DNA of 64,000 nt from Bacillus sp. FJAT-22090. GTDB lineage: Bacteria > Bacillota > Bacilli > Bacillales_A > Planococcaceae. A model generated the notes under the pieces. It had not been told where the DNA came from. It ran no database searches and worked only from the letters and a program-made list of their open reading frames with translations. Of the stretch, positions 1-8,222 are shown in pieces. Position 1 is the stretch's first letter. The number at the start of each line of letters is the position of its first letter. The translations under genes were made by a program, and so were the position numbers. The stretch spans positions 806,001 to 870,000 of the forward strand of contig NZ_CP012601.1 in assembly GCF_001278755.1 (NCBI RefSeq), in the 5' to 3' direction.

Positions 1-2
1 AT

Positions 3-401
3 CTAATTCTTTTCTTAAACACGTTTGTATTTATTGTTGTTTCAACAGTTTTCGGTCTACAAGGGGCTATCTTATCTGCAATAGCTTATTTTATTGCTTC
101 AAAAGTAATTCATATCGTAGAAGTAGGTTTGAGCGGTTCAAAAACTTTTAAAATCATTACAAATCAACCCGAACTAATGGTAGAGACAATTCGTGACCGA
201 CTTGGTCGTGGAGCAACGTATAATATAGTGCACGGTGGATATTCAAATGAACAATTCAAAGAAATAACATGTGTTATTAACCGACTAGAAGAAAGTAAAA
301 TGAAAGAAATCATTAATGATATTGACGTGAATGCTTTTATCACAGTCTATGAAGTAGCCGAGGTAAAGGGCGGTAACTTCAAAAAGAATAATATTCATTG
401 A
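3..401 (+). CDS. YitT/DUF2179-family membrane protein, 3' part
   Basis: The frame is already open at the left edge, so only the last 132 residues are visible. The first ~40 residues are hydrophobic (LNTFVFIVVSTVFGL and on), the end of a membrane region. A soluble domain of ~85 residues follows, containing TNQPELMVE, GRGATYNIVHGGYS and an ITCVINRLE strand, typical of DUF2179. This order (membrane helices then DUF2179) matches the YitT/YvjA family of small integral membrane proteins, whose biochemical role is not settled. A strong terminator follows directly, so it ends its transcription unit. Family assignment is good; function is unknown. Confidence 0.8.
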   Translation, partial: LILFLNTFVFIVVSTVFGLQGAILSAIAYFIASKVIHIVEVGLSGSKTFKIITNQPELMVETIRDRLGRGATYNIVHGGYSNEQFKEITCVINRLEESKMKEIINDIDVNAFITVYEVAEVKGGNFKKNNIH

Positions 402-407
402 ATATAT

Positions 408-446
408 AAAAAAGCTATACTTCATTGGAAGTATAGCTTTTTTATA
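408..446 (+). terminator. Rho-independent terminator after the YitT-family gene
   Basis: Perfect 10-bp stem AAAGCTATAC / GTATAGCTTT with a 10-base loop, flanked by an A-run on the left and a T-run on the right. It can end transcription on either strand, and no gene from the right reads into it. Confidence 0.9.
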
Positions 447-570
447 ATACAAGTTACAGAAAATTAGATGGAATAAAAATAGGGGAATGAATATATCCGT
501 TTATTCAAATCCTTGTTGGAATATAGGCACTTATCTCTCAATAAGAATACTATTACATATATAATGAACA

Positions 571-993
571 TTATTCTTTGGAATACTCTTGGGTGTAATA
601 CTCCATACCTTCTCCATCCACAATAATACGTTCACCAATTTTTTGAAACTCCAATGATACCCCACCGTCAGCAGAAATATAATACTTGTCATCTTTTGTC
701 GAGATGTTCACATTTTTAAAATTTTTTAAAAAATGATTACCACTCTTGACCTGTTCGGATTCCAAAATCTTATCTATACTACTTTTCTCTTTTGACTGTG
801 GATCATAATTAGCGCTAATCATTAATTCATCCCCGATAACTACTATTAGCTGGCCTCTCCGACTTGTAAAGCCTGAATCTTCAAAATCACTAGCTTTAGC
901 AATAAATTTAGATTCATTTGTTTCTTCCGAGCATGCGACTAATAGAAGGATTAAAGCGATGCAAAAAAATAATAGGGCTATTATCTTCTTCAA
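571..993 (-). CDS. Small lipoprotein of unknown function
   Basis: 140 residues on the minus strand, starting ATG after an AGGAGGAAAG ribosome site. The N-terminus is a lipoprotein signal: MKKIIALLFF, a hydrophobic core, then a lipobox ending LLVAC with the lipidated Cys at about residue 21. The mature part is hydrophilic, with a DGGVSLEF strand near the end, and resembles the small surface lipoproteins common in Bacillales. It is one of the few minus-strand genes in the window. No enzyme motif was recognised. The lipoprotein call is sure, the role is not. Confidence 0.8.
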   Translation of the reverse strand: MKKIIALLFFCIALILLLVACSEETNESKFIAKASDFEDSGFTSRRGQLIVVIGDELMISANYDPQSKEKSSIDKILESEQVKSGNHFLKNFKNVNISTKDDKYYISADGGVSLEFQKIGERIIVDGEGMEYYTQEYSKE

Positions 994-1354
994 TATCTTT
1001 CCTCCTCTATCTTTTGTATTACAATACGTTAAGAGATATTAAAGGTTTCAAATTATTTAATATTCTGGAAATATACAAGCATTAAAATGTAAAATATTAT
1101 TTTTCTCAATTGTCACGATTGTTTAACTACAGCTAGTTCAATCTTTCATATGTTTTGATTCGAATGGAAAATTTCATAATATAAGAAACTTATATTTGTT
1201 TAAGTCGTATTAGAAAGGAGGGCGAAGTTTACGTGTCAAAATAAATAGACCAAATGCTGTTTGCCTAAGGCGCAGGTTTAATTAACGTTAAATTCTGACT
1301 AATAGCATTAAGGATTTAAATCGTATGATGGGAGTTACAAAACGGTGGGGAATT
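994..1354. other. Intergenic, remnant translation start
   Basis: 361 bases without a convincing gene. A good ribosome site (AAAGGAGGG, about 1,214) is followed by a GTG whose frame stops after three codons (about 1,233-1,244), which looks like the start of a lost gene. AT-rich stretches on both sides could hold promoters for the divergent neighbours, but no clear -35/-10 pair can be defended. Confidence 0.4.
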
Positions 1355-1768
1355 ATGAGAAATAAGAAAACATTATGTATTATAATTGTAACGTTACTAC
1401 TTCTAATTATTGTTACAAGTTTACAATTATCAAAAACTATTAAAATTGAAGATTTATTAACAGAAGAATTCTTGTATGATGATACGAATATTATTGTCGA
1501 AAGTATAAATGGTGTAAACTTCGAAGAAATCAATCTTCCAGATCACAAGAAGAAAGAGTTAATTTCACTGTTTGAAAATGCAGAATTGAATGAGGCTAAA
1601 GAACAGTATTCGCCTTTGGATGCTGAATATAAAATATATACTAAAGTGGACCAAATTTATATATTTGTTGAAGAAAATGTAATTGTATTCCCTAAGAAAA
1701 ATATTAAGTCTTATAAAGTTATAAATAATGATAGTTTTATAGAAGAAATAGAAGAAATATTACAATAG
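1355..1768 (+). CDS. Membrane-anchored protein of unknown function
   Basis: 137 residues from an ATG preceded by GGTGGGG; an in-frame ATG 30 bases upstream has no ribosome site. Residues 1-28 form a signal-anchor (RNKKT then CIIIVTLLLLIIVTSL). The remainder, outside the cell by prediction, is acidic and lysine-rich with a VDQIYIFVEENVIVFP strand region. No lipobox Cys is placed correctly, so this is a membrane-anchored rather than lipid-anchored protein. It ends 33 bases before the kinase gene and may share its transcript. Function unknown. Confidence 0.65.
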   Translation: MRNKKTLCIIIVTLLLLIIVTSLQLSKTIKIEDLLTEEFLYDDTNIIVESINGVNFEEINLPDHKKKELISLFENAELNEAKEQYSPLDAEYKIYTKVDQIYIFVEENVIVFPKKNIKSYKVINNDSFIEEIEEILQ

Positions 1769-1801
1769 CATTTATTTCATTATTGTTTGGAGGAATGTAT
1801 T

Positions 1802-2362
1802 TTGAAAAAGTTTGTTTTTATATTTGGGCCACAAGCAGTTGGAAAAATGACTGTCGGGCAAGAACTTGCAAAGGTAACAGGCTTAAAGTTATTCCATAAC
1901 CACATGACTATTGATTTACTAGAGCCGTTATTCGGATTTAGTCCAGAAATGTGGAGATTAACACACCTATTTCGGAAGGAAATATTTAATGCATTTTCTA
2001 AAAGTACTAATGATGGAATGATTTTTACTAAGGTATGGTACTTCGATCAAAAAGAGGATTGGGAAGATATAGAAAATATGTGTCAAACAGTATCTACACA
2101 TGGTGCAGATATTTATTTCGTTGAATTAGAAGCCAACGTAGAAGAGAGGTTAAAACGAAACAAAACACCACATAGACTTGAATATAAACCAACTAAAAGA
2201 AATATTGAACAATCGGAACAACATTTAATTGGTACCTTAGAAAGTAATAGATTGAATTCTAAGAAGGGTGAAATTGAAAAGGAGAATTATATAAGAATTG
2301 ATAATACATACTTGAGTGCGGAAGAGGTCGCTCAAATAATTAAAAAAGAGTTTAAATTATAG
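1802..2362 (+). CDS. P-loop nucleotide-binding kinase-like protein
   Basis: 186 residues. A TTG start is chosen because GGAGG lies 7 bases before it; an upstream in-frame TTG overlaps that ribosome site. Residues 5-20 hold a Walker A loop, GPQAVGKMTVG, and the LFHNHMTID stretch follows as a substrate-side segment. The C-terminal half carries RLKRNKTPHRLEY, a lid-like basic region usual in shikimate kinase/AAA_33-type small-molecule kinases. The substrate cannot be read from sequence. The loop has Met where Ser/Thr is more usual (GKMT), but the Thr after it may fill the role. Confidence 0.75.
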   Translation: MKKFVFIFGPQAVGKMTVGQELAKVTGLKLFHNHMTIDLLEPLFGFSPEMWRLTHLFRKEIFNAFSKSTNDGMIFTKVWYFDQKEDWEDIENMCQTVSTHGADIYFVELEANVEERLKRNKTPHRLEYKPTKRNIEQSEQHLIGTLESNRLNSKKGEIEKENYIRIDNTYLSAEEVAQIIKKEFKL

Positions 2363-2543
2363 TGCATTTGTTCAACTTATTTCTTGTTTATTAACGGTGT
2401 AGTTTACAACCCTATATAGGATCTTTTCAAAATTAAAAGGATTATCTAATGGAATAAGTTTAATTTTTATGTATGGGAATCATAGGAATATCGGTCTTCG
2501 GTGTAGAAATTATTAACAGGTGTCCAAAATTAAGGAGGAAAAT

Positions 2544-2852
2544 ATGAATAAGTTTAGTTTGTTTGGCAAGTTTCTAGTACAAGAAGGTGAACTTAACAAA
2601 ATGGTAGATATTTTGCTGGAAGCAGCAGAATCAATGAAGAAATTGGATGAGTGTGAGATATATCTTGTGAATACTTCTGAAAACGAACCAAATTCTGTTT
2701 ATGTTTATGAAGTGTGGAGCAATGAAAATGCCCATAAAGCGTCTCTTGAACTGGAAGCTACACAAACATTAATAAAGCGTGCAAAACCAATCATTACTGG
2801 AGTTGAGAGAATCAGCACCCTAAAAACAAGGGGCGGGAAGGGTATTTCATAA
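2544..2852 (+). CDS. Antibiotic-biosynthesis-monooxygenase (ABM) fold protein
   Basis: 102 residues from an ATG 7 bases after AAGGAGG. It has the ferredoxin-like ABM/YgiN layout: a first strand (FGKFLVQEGEL), helix (MVDILLEAAESMKK), strand with CEIYLVN, then VYVYEVWSNENAHKASL and a final helix-strand. Family members are small dimeric proteins that act as quinol mono-oxygenases or have no known substrate. The EVWSNENAHKASLE signature is typical. The substrate is unknown. Confidence 0.75.
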   Translation: MNKFSLFGKFLVQEGELNKMVDILLEAAESMKKLDECEIYLVNTSENEPNSVYVYEVWSNENAHKASLELEATQTLIKRAKPIITGVERISTLKTRGGKGIS

Positions 2853-2894
2853 AATTCTTTTTGAACAAATGTGTTGTATTTTAATAGATGTTGG

Positions 2895-2940
2895 GTTGCT
2901 TAGGCAACTCTTTTTTAATGGAACAGATTAGTTGAAGGAA
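2895..2940 (+). repeat. Remnant of the cassette repeat: hairpin plus B-site arm
   Basis: The GTTGC-ttag-GCAAC stem followed by CTTTTTT is the same terminator found inside class S2 repeats far to the right (for example 46,141-46,228). It is followed by GGAACAGATTAGTTGAAGG, a decayed B site whose right arm TTAGTTGAA is intact. Site A is not recognisable. It suggests that the cassette array once reached this far left. Confidence 0.6.
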
Positions 2941-3061
2941 ATTTGAATATTTAGATGGATTTAATGTTACAATTAATGAAAAATAATCCATTTATTTTAA
3001 GAGTTATATAAGTAATATTATGTATTGATCAGTATGAATTATCAGAACGAGAAAGGACTAT

Positions 3062-3547
3062 ATGAGGTGGAAAATGTCTTTTAGAATTATTGTTCAATTA
3101 TTTGTAGCTCTAATGGTTTTTATAATATCTACTCTTGTTGCGTGGTATGAGGGAAGCCAAATAAGAAATGTTTCTTGGGAGTGGAAATATACTACTATTT
3201 TTTCTGAAATGCTAAACGGTCCAGTGAAACAAGCAAGTGATATTTTAACTATTGATTATTTCATATTTGCCGCTAAATTTTTCCCTACTTTCCCATTGCT
3301 TATGTTACTTAGTGGAACTTACCTTTTAATTCTTATAGGTTATTCTTTACTCAAACAGAACAATAAGAAGTTTTCGTATTTCCTAACATGTATTGGGGTT
3401 TTGTTCTTGATATTAGGTGGTTTATTTTCAAATTCTCCAACATACGGCTTAAAAATATTTTTCTACAGTTTTATATTTATTGGGATATCATCAATTGGGA
3501 TATCGTTATTAAGATTTTCTAAGAATAAGACTAAAAAAATTAATTAA
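3062..3547 (+). CDS. Integral membrane protein of unknown function
   Basis: 161 residues with four predicted membrane helices: about residues 6-27, 70-98, 108-128 and 133-152, separated by short loops, with a basic C-terminus (RFSKNKTKK). The start ATG follows AAAGGA; a second in-frame ATG four codons later is also possible. The large loop between helices 1 and 2 (WYEGSQIRN, WEWKYTTIF) is aromatic-rich. No family was recognised. Downstream 3,548-3,692 holds no gene. Confidence 0.65.
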   Translation: MRWKMSFRIIVQLFVALMVFIISTLVAWYEGSQIRNVSWEWKYTTIFSEMLNGPVKQASDILTIDYFIFAAKFFPTFPLLMLLSGTYLLILIGYSLLKQNNKKFSYFLTCIGVLFLILGGLFSNSPTYGLKIFFYSFIFIGISSIGISLLRFSKNKTKKIN

Positions 3548-3692
3548 CTCGAATTTCTGCATAAACTATTCTGTATTTAAACGTGTTACATAGAGACGAG
3601 CAATTAGTATGTAAATTAGTTGAAGAAGGTTTTTACAAAAGAATGAAGAATTAGATAATAAGTTGTGTTCAGATGAATTTAGGAGATGAGCT

Positions 3693-4190
3693 ATGTTAAT
3701 CAGAGATATGAACTTATCAGATATCGACAGAGTCAGATCTATTGCATTTGCTACTTGGAGAGAAACGTATATTGGGTTTATTCCAGAACCTATTCAAGAT
3801 AAAGTTTTAAAGGACGCTTACTCTAATGATGAGATGGATAATCGTTTTAAATCCTCTCTAAATTTGATTGCTGAAAATGATGAGGGGATAGTTGGATATG
3901 CCTTTTTCAAAGGGGCTTTGTCAGATAAAGACGTGTTCTTAGAGTCTTTGTATGTTCACCCTAACCATCAAGGAAAAGGGGTTGGAAAACATTTATTGAT
4001 AACTGGACTTTCAAGATTCAAAGATCCGAATTCTTTATCATTAACAGTGTACAAAGGAAATCCTAATATTTCATTTTACGAAAGAGAAGGATTCAAGGTG
4101 ATTAAAGAGATTGATGGCGAATTTTATGGACATCCAGTAATTTTTACATTAATGAAAAAGAACCTGGTCAAATTGGATAATAACGTTTGA
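3693..4190 (+). CDS. GNAT-family N-acetyltransferase
   Basis: 165 residues starting ATG after GGAGATGAG. The acetyl-CoA loop is clear: LYVHPNHQGKGVGKHLL (about residues 87-103) has the Q/R-x-x-G-x-G/A motif. The order beta4 (GIVGYAFFKG) - motif A - NPNISFYEREGFKV (motif B) is classical. It probably acetylates a small molecule or a protein N-terminus. The substrate cannot be read from the sequence. The gene stands alone with its own ribosome site. Confidence 0.88.
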   Translation: MLIRDMNLSDIDRVRSIAFATWRETYIGFIPEPIQDKVLKDAYSNDEMDNRFKSSLNLIAENDEGIVGYAFFKGALSDKDVFLESLYVHPNHQGKGVGKHLLITGLSRFKDPNSLSLTVYKGNPNISFYEREGFKVIKEIDGEFYGHPVIFTLMKKNLVKLDNNV

Positions 4191-4359
4191 TACATTTTAA
4201 TTTTCTTTAGCATTTTCCTAAAATTTACAAGACTGAATGGTGCTATTACAAGTTTATTAGCATGAGATATCTAGGGTATGTGTATGTATTTTCGCTGTCT
4301 AAACTAGTAATGCAGCAATTTGTTGTTAATCCAAAAATTATCAGAATGGAGTTAAGCTC

Positions 4360-4926
4360 ATGAATAGGTTAGTAATTATGACAGTCGGTATAACCCATAG
4401 TGGTAAAACTACGTTCGCAAAAGCATTAGAAAAAGAGCTGCATAACTCAGTTGTGATTGACCAGGATAACCACGCGGAGTTCCTACACACTTATTACGAA
4501 TCATTACTACCAAAACAAGGTCCAAATGTGATCAAGTATGCACTCACACAAACTATTGTTAATTATGTAGTTAATGAGACTAATTGCCATCTTATTCTTT
4601 GTAACTCCAATCGCAATCGGAAAAATCGTTTGAAACTACTTGAACATTATCACAAACAAGGATTTATCACTATCCTTGTGAATTTTGAAATCCCAGAACA
4701 TGTTGTTAAAGAACGTGTTGCCATTAGTCAGCGAAGTACAACTATTTTAAGAACAGCTTCAACTTTTGAAGAAGTGCTTATTCGACAGCAAAATGAGTCT
4801 AATAAAAGCGATGTTATACCTCCAAGCAAAGGCGAAGCGGACCATTTATTTTTGATCAAAAGCGAGAATGAATTTCCGTACATAATTAAAAAAATTATTA
4901 GTATTGCCCATACTAATAATACATAG
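4360..4926 (+). CDS. P-loop ATPase/kinase (AAA_33 type)
   Basis: 188 residues, ATG start after GGAGTTAAG. A Walker A motif GITHSGKTTFAKAL sits at residues 10-23, and the VVIDQDNHAEF segment is the switch region. RKNRLKLLEHYHKQG then LVNFEIPEHVVKERV is the usual layout of AAA_33/polynucleotide-kinase-like phosphotransferases, with the basic lid AISQRSTT. It probably phosphorylates a small molecule or nucleotide. It is flanked by GNAT and Nudix genes, a mix typical of detoxification islands. Substrate unknown. Confidence 0.8.
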   Translation: MNRLVIMTVGITHSGKTTFAKALEKELHNSVVIDQDNHAEFLHTYYESLLPKQGPNVIKYALTQTIVNYVVNETNCHLILCNSNRNRKNRLKLLEHYHKQGFITILVNFEIPEHVVKERVAISQRSTTILRTASTFEEVLIRQQNESNKSDVIPPSKGEADHLFLIKSENEFPYIIKKIISIAHTNNT

Positions 4927-4976
4927 GAACAAATTAGTAAAAATAATGAATTTTAATTGAAGGTGAGGCTAGGTAA

Positions 4977-5564
4977 TTGGAGAATAGATTGTCATTATTA
5001 GAAAACGTACGTTCAATTGCACAACTCGGCTTACATTATGCAGTGAACCCATATGATATAGAAAGATACGAAAAATTGCTTTTATTAGCTAGTAAAGAGT
5101 ACTCGGAGATCACTGAAGTTAAGGAAAGCATAATTATTGAAAAGTTTAAGAAAGAGCTTGGACATGTAACACCAAAAGTCGGGGTGAATGGAGTTATTTT
5201 TTCTTCAGATGGAAAAATGCTTTTAGAACATCGAGCTGATGATGGAACGTGGGGAATTATCGGTGGATGGTGTGAAACAGGAGAAAGTCCCGAAGAATCA
5301 TTAAAAAGAGAATTTTTAGAAGAAACTGGTCTAGTAATTAAGGTTAATAGTCTCATTGATATATTTACAAGAAAGCCAGGAGATTTTGGCCAGCCTCACA
5401 CTTCCTATCATCCTCTATATGCTTGTGAAATAAAGGACGGAGAATTAAAGGCTTCATTTGAGAGTTTGGAAATCGGCTTTTATAATATCGATGAAGTAGA
5501 AAAATGGCATGGTGAACACTTTGATATGGCTAAAAAAGCTAATCGATATATGAATATGCACTAG
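4977..5564 (+). CDS. Nudix hydrolase with N-terminal Nudix_N domain
   Basis: 195 residues from a TTG start; GAAGGTGAGG lies about 14 bases upstream, so the start is a little uncertain. Residues 1-60 are the helical Nudix_N module (LENVRSIAQLGLHYAVNPYD). The Nudix box is complete: GWCETGESPEE then SLKREFLEETGL, matching G-x5-E-x7-REUxEExGU. Enzymes of this shape hydrolyse nucleoside diphosphate-linked substrates such as ADP-ribose or CDP-choline with Mg2+. The exact substrate is not decided by sequence. Confidence 0.88.
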   Translation: MENRLSLLENVRSIAQLGLHYAVNPYDIERYEKLLLLASKEYSEITEVKESIIIEKFKKELGHVTPKVGVNGVIFSSDGKMLLEHRADDGTWGIIGGWCETGESPEESLKREFLEETGLVIKVNSLIDIFTRKPGDFGQPHTSYHPLYACEIKDGELKASFESLEIGFYNIDEVEKWHGEHFDMAKKANRYMNMH

Positions 5565-5639
5565 GTTTTGAACAAGTTTGGCAATTAGGAGATTATTCAC
5601 TAAAAGTGCAAGTAATTTCATGGGAGGTTCGTATATTTA

Positions 5640-6095
5640 ATGACAATTGAAGTTAGAGAGGTACTACCAACAGATTATATAGATTTAGTAGAATTGATGA
5701 GCGAATTAGGATATCCTACAACATTAGTAGATTTAACTGAACGGTTTGAGACAATACAAAAACATGAAGATTATCAGTCATTGGTAGCTGTAAAAGATAA
5801 TCAAATAATTGGTTTTGCAGGTTTATGTAAGGCCTTCACTTTTGAATTTTCGGGTTTGTACGTACGATTACTTGCGTTTGTTGTAAGTTCAAAACAACGT
5901 AAGCAAGGAGTTGGTACAAAGCTACTAAAAGCTTGTGAAGAATGGGCACTTCAGCAAGGAGCAGTAGCAATAACTTTAAATAGTGGTAATCGAGAAGAGC
6001 GTCAAACTGCGCATCTTTTTTATAAAAGTAATGGATATGAAGGCAAAAGTACAGGATTCTTAAAAAAATTAACTGAGGTACTGAAAGATGAATAA
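5640..6095 (+). CDS. GNAT-family N-acetyltransferase
   Basis: 151 residues, ATG start. Motif A is FVVSSKQRKQGVGTKLLKACE (about residues 80-100; the acetyl-CoA loop is QRKQGVG). The catalytic-side strand AVAITLNSGNREERQ and the HLFYKSNGYEGKST motif B follow. The N-terminal region (LMSELGYPTTLVDLTERF) is typical of the subgroup annotated as aminoglycoside 6'-acetyltransferase or spermidine acetyltransferase-like, but no substrate is implied by sequence alone. Confidence 0.87.
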   Translation: MTIEVREVLPTDYIDLVELMSELGYPTTLVDLTERFETIQKHEDYQSLVAVKDNQIIGFAGLCKAFTFEFSGLYVRLLAFVVSSKQRKQGVGTKLLKACEEWALQQGAVAITLNSGNREERQTAHLFYKSNGYEGKSTGFLKKLTEVLKDE

Positions 6096-6238
6096 AATTA
6101 GGATGTTTGCTATCCCTTTATTAAAATTCTTAAAACAATAATCACACCAGGTTCCAACCAACTATCTTCAATTATTTTCTTACATAGTATTGATCAAATA
6201 AAGGATACTAAATTTGAAATGAAAAAGGAGTGATAATT

Positions 6239-6487
6239 TTGGCAGTGTGTCCTTTATGTAACGGATTAAAACGGTTAGAAATATATTGCCCAAAATGTAG
6301 TTCTCAATTAGACGACTCTGGCAAGGTTTCCGATTTTTTAGATCCTTATGGTCATTATAATGATGAAGAAACAGTGAAAATGGGCGATGGCTATCCTAAT
6401 ACAGCTAAAGATCAAATTTGCCCTCATTTAATGGTCTGTAATAATTGCAATTATGATGTTGTTAAGTTCATACAAGAAGAGAGCTAA
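6239..6487 (+). CDS. Small zinc-ribbon protein
   Basis: 82 residues from a TTG placed 9 bases after AAAAAGGAG. Three Cys pairs are visible: VCPLCNG, YCPKCSSQ and, at the end, CPHLMVCNNCNYD. Pairs 1 and 2 form one zinc ribbon and the last three Cys with the His may form a second site. The middle contains DDSGKVSDFLDPYGHYNDEE. This resembles small uncharacterised Bacillus proteins with split zinc ribbons. Role unknown, possibly nucleic-acid or protein binding. Confidence 0.65.
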   Translation: MAVCPLCNGLKRLEIYCPKCSSQLDDSGKVSDFLDPYGHYNDEETVKMGDGYPNTAKDQICPHLMVCNNCNYDVVKFIQEES

Positions 6488-6707
6488 GTAATTACGTTAA
6501 ACTGGCTAAATCCTAGAAGGTAACGCGATTAAAGGATCATGTTGCCTTTAACAAAATTCAAAAAGAGGTTGAAATTTCTATACAAAAAAAATAGTTGTTA
6601 GAAGGTATTTTGAAGTATATGTAGAAATAACAGGATAGTAGCAATATGTATATTAAATGTAAAATGTTTAGCAATGTTGAGGACAACTGTAAAGTAGAGG
6701 TGTTATA

Positions 6708-7060
6708 TTGAATAGCCCAATTTTAAATCAGATTGGAACAGTGTTTATCCCTGTTCGTAATATAGAAAAAGCCAGGGATTGGTATTGCGATATATTAGGG
6801 TTGCCGCTGACGGAGAAATACAATTTGGACATTTGTTTGTTATTCCAATGAATGGGACTGGCATTGTATTGGATAGTAAGATTTATTCGGAGGGAAATAT
6901 TTTTAAAACTCCTTCCTTCCATTTCAATACAAATGATATCGAGGAAGCATATAGGTTTATGGAAATTAAAAATGTTGATTTAATAACTCCAATTGAACAT
7001 AATCATTATTTCAATTTTAAAGACCCTGATGGTAATCAATTGATGATATGTAAGTGTTAG
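6708..7060 (+). pseudogene. VOC/glyoxalase-family gene with a frameshift
   Basis: A TTG start at 6,708 opens a VOC N-terminal module (TVFIPVRNIEKARDWYCDIL, residues ~11-30). The frame then runs into a stop. From about 6,805 the next frame continues with GEIQFGHLFVIPMNG, then FNTNDIEEAYRFM and the typical C-terminal FKDPDGNQLMI. The two halves join into one ~118-residue VOC domain if one frameshift near 6,805-6,815 (around TTGCCGCTGACGGAG) is corrected. The gene is therefore broken, or the base call is wrong. VOC proteins are metal-dependent lyases, dioxygenases or drug-binding proteins. Confidence 0.75.
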
Positions 7061-7162
7061 AGTGTGATTAAACATATATATTCTCATAAAGTGATTTTAA
7101 AGATTTCAAATAATCATTAGCGAAAGAATATAGGAAAAAAATTACAATAATTTCGTGTGAAC

Positions 7163-7190
7163 ACAACGCCCATTTGGGTGTTTTTTTTGT
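7163..7190 (+). terminator. Rho-independent terminator
   Basis: AACGCCCA / TGGGTGTT stem with a tiny loop, then an eight-T run. It lies between the broken VOC gene and the APH-type gene. Confidence 0.8.
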
Positions 7191-7312
7191 TAGAAATTAA
7201 AGGATTAATGGATTTGATAGGGAAATAAAATAATATGATGATATATACTAGTAGAACCATTTTATGTATAATTGGTAAATTATAGATTCTAGTTATTCTA
7301 AGGAGACCCTAA

Positions 7313-8188
7313 GTGGAGAATATACAAAAGGTAATTAAACAATTCAAACTTCCTATATTGTCGATTGATACCGTTCCAGAGTCTTTTAGTTCAGAAGTTT
7401 ATAAAATTCAATTAATAAACAAAAAGAATGTATATATAAAGATTCCATTCAGCAAAGACAAACTTTTTCGTGAGTATAAAATGTTGATTAAGCTAAAAAA
7501 TTATATGTCGGTACCAACAGTTCTAGATTATTGGGAGGGGGATGAAACAGTAACAGGTGCATTGTTGTTAGAGGAAATTATCGGTGTCCCCTGTTTAGGA
7601 AGAATAGATTTCCAGTTAGCTTTCCAAATTGGAGTGAATCATGCAATGCTTCATGCTTTATCAATGCCTGTATATGGTGCAGAAACCGAGAATGGATTTA
7701 AACCATTAGAAAATAACGATTGGAGAAATTTCATTCAACAGACTTTTATTAAGTTCGAAAAACATACAAGGCTTGAACTACCTAATGATTTATACGAAAA
7801 ATCAATCCGACATTTTGAACTCATTTTTCCTACACTACCTGCTCCTGATGGTCCTTGTATTATTCATATGGATTTTCGACCAGGTAATATATTAATACAT
7901 GACAATAAAGTTAGTGGAATTATAGATTTTGAGAGTGCTCGAGTTGGGTCTACAGAAATTGATTTCGCAAAGATAAATCGTGATGTTTGGTGTAAATATG
8001 AAGGAACTAGGGATGCTTATATCTCTGGATATGAGTCGATTCGTCCAATTTTGAATCTAGATAGTATACTTTCTTTTTATTCTTTTTATGATGCCTTTAA
8101 CTCTATTGGCTGGTGTCGTTTACGGGGAGTAGACAAGCACCAAGCATTTCTTAACGAGAATATAGAGATTTTAAGAAAGATTTTGTAG
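7313..8188 (+). CDS. APH-family phosphotransferase
   Basis: 291 residues from a GTG preceded by AAGGAG. The kinase fold of the aminoglycoside/choline phosphotransferase family is visible: KNVYIKIPF with the ATP-binding lysine, then the catalytic Brenner motif IIHMDFRPGNILI (His-x-Asp-x4-Asn), then GIIDFESARVGSTEIDF with the metal-binding Asp. Length and motif spacing are normal for the family. It may phosphorylate a sugar, amino alcohol, macrolide or aminoglycoside. The substrate cannot be named, and annotation as a resistance gene would be premature. Confidence 0.85.
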   Translation: MENIQKVIKQFKLPILSIDTVPESFSSEVYKIQLINKKNVYIKIPFSKDKLFREYKMLIKLKNYMSVPTVLDYWEGDETVTGALLLEEIIGVPCLGRIDFQLAFQIGVNHAMLHALSMPVYGAETENGFKPLENNDWRNFIQQTFIKFEKHTRLELPNDLYEKSIRHFELIFPTLPAPDGPCIIHMDFRPGNILIHDNKVSGIIDFESARVGSTEIDFAKINRDVWCKYEGTRDAYISGYESIRPILNLDSILSFYSFYDAFNSIGWCRLRGVDKHQAFLNENIEILRKIL

Positions 8189-8222
8189 GAGAAATCGAAT
8201 CTCTTGAAAGGTGCAGTTAACA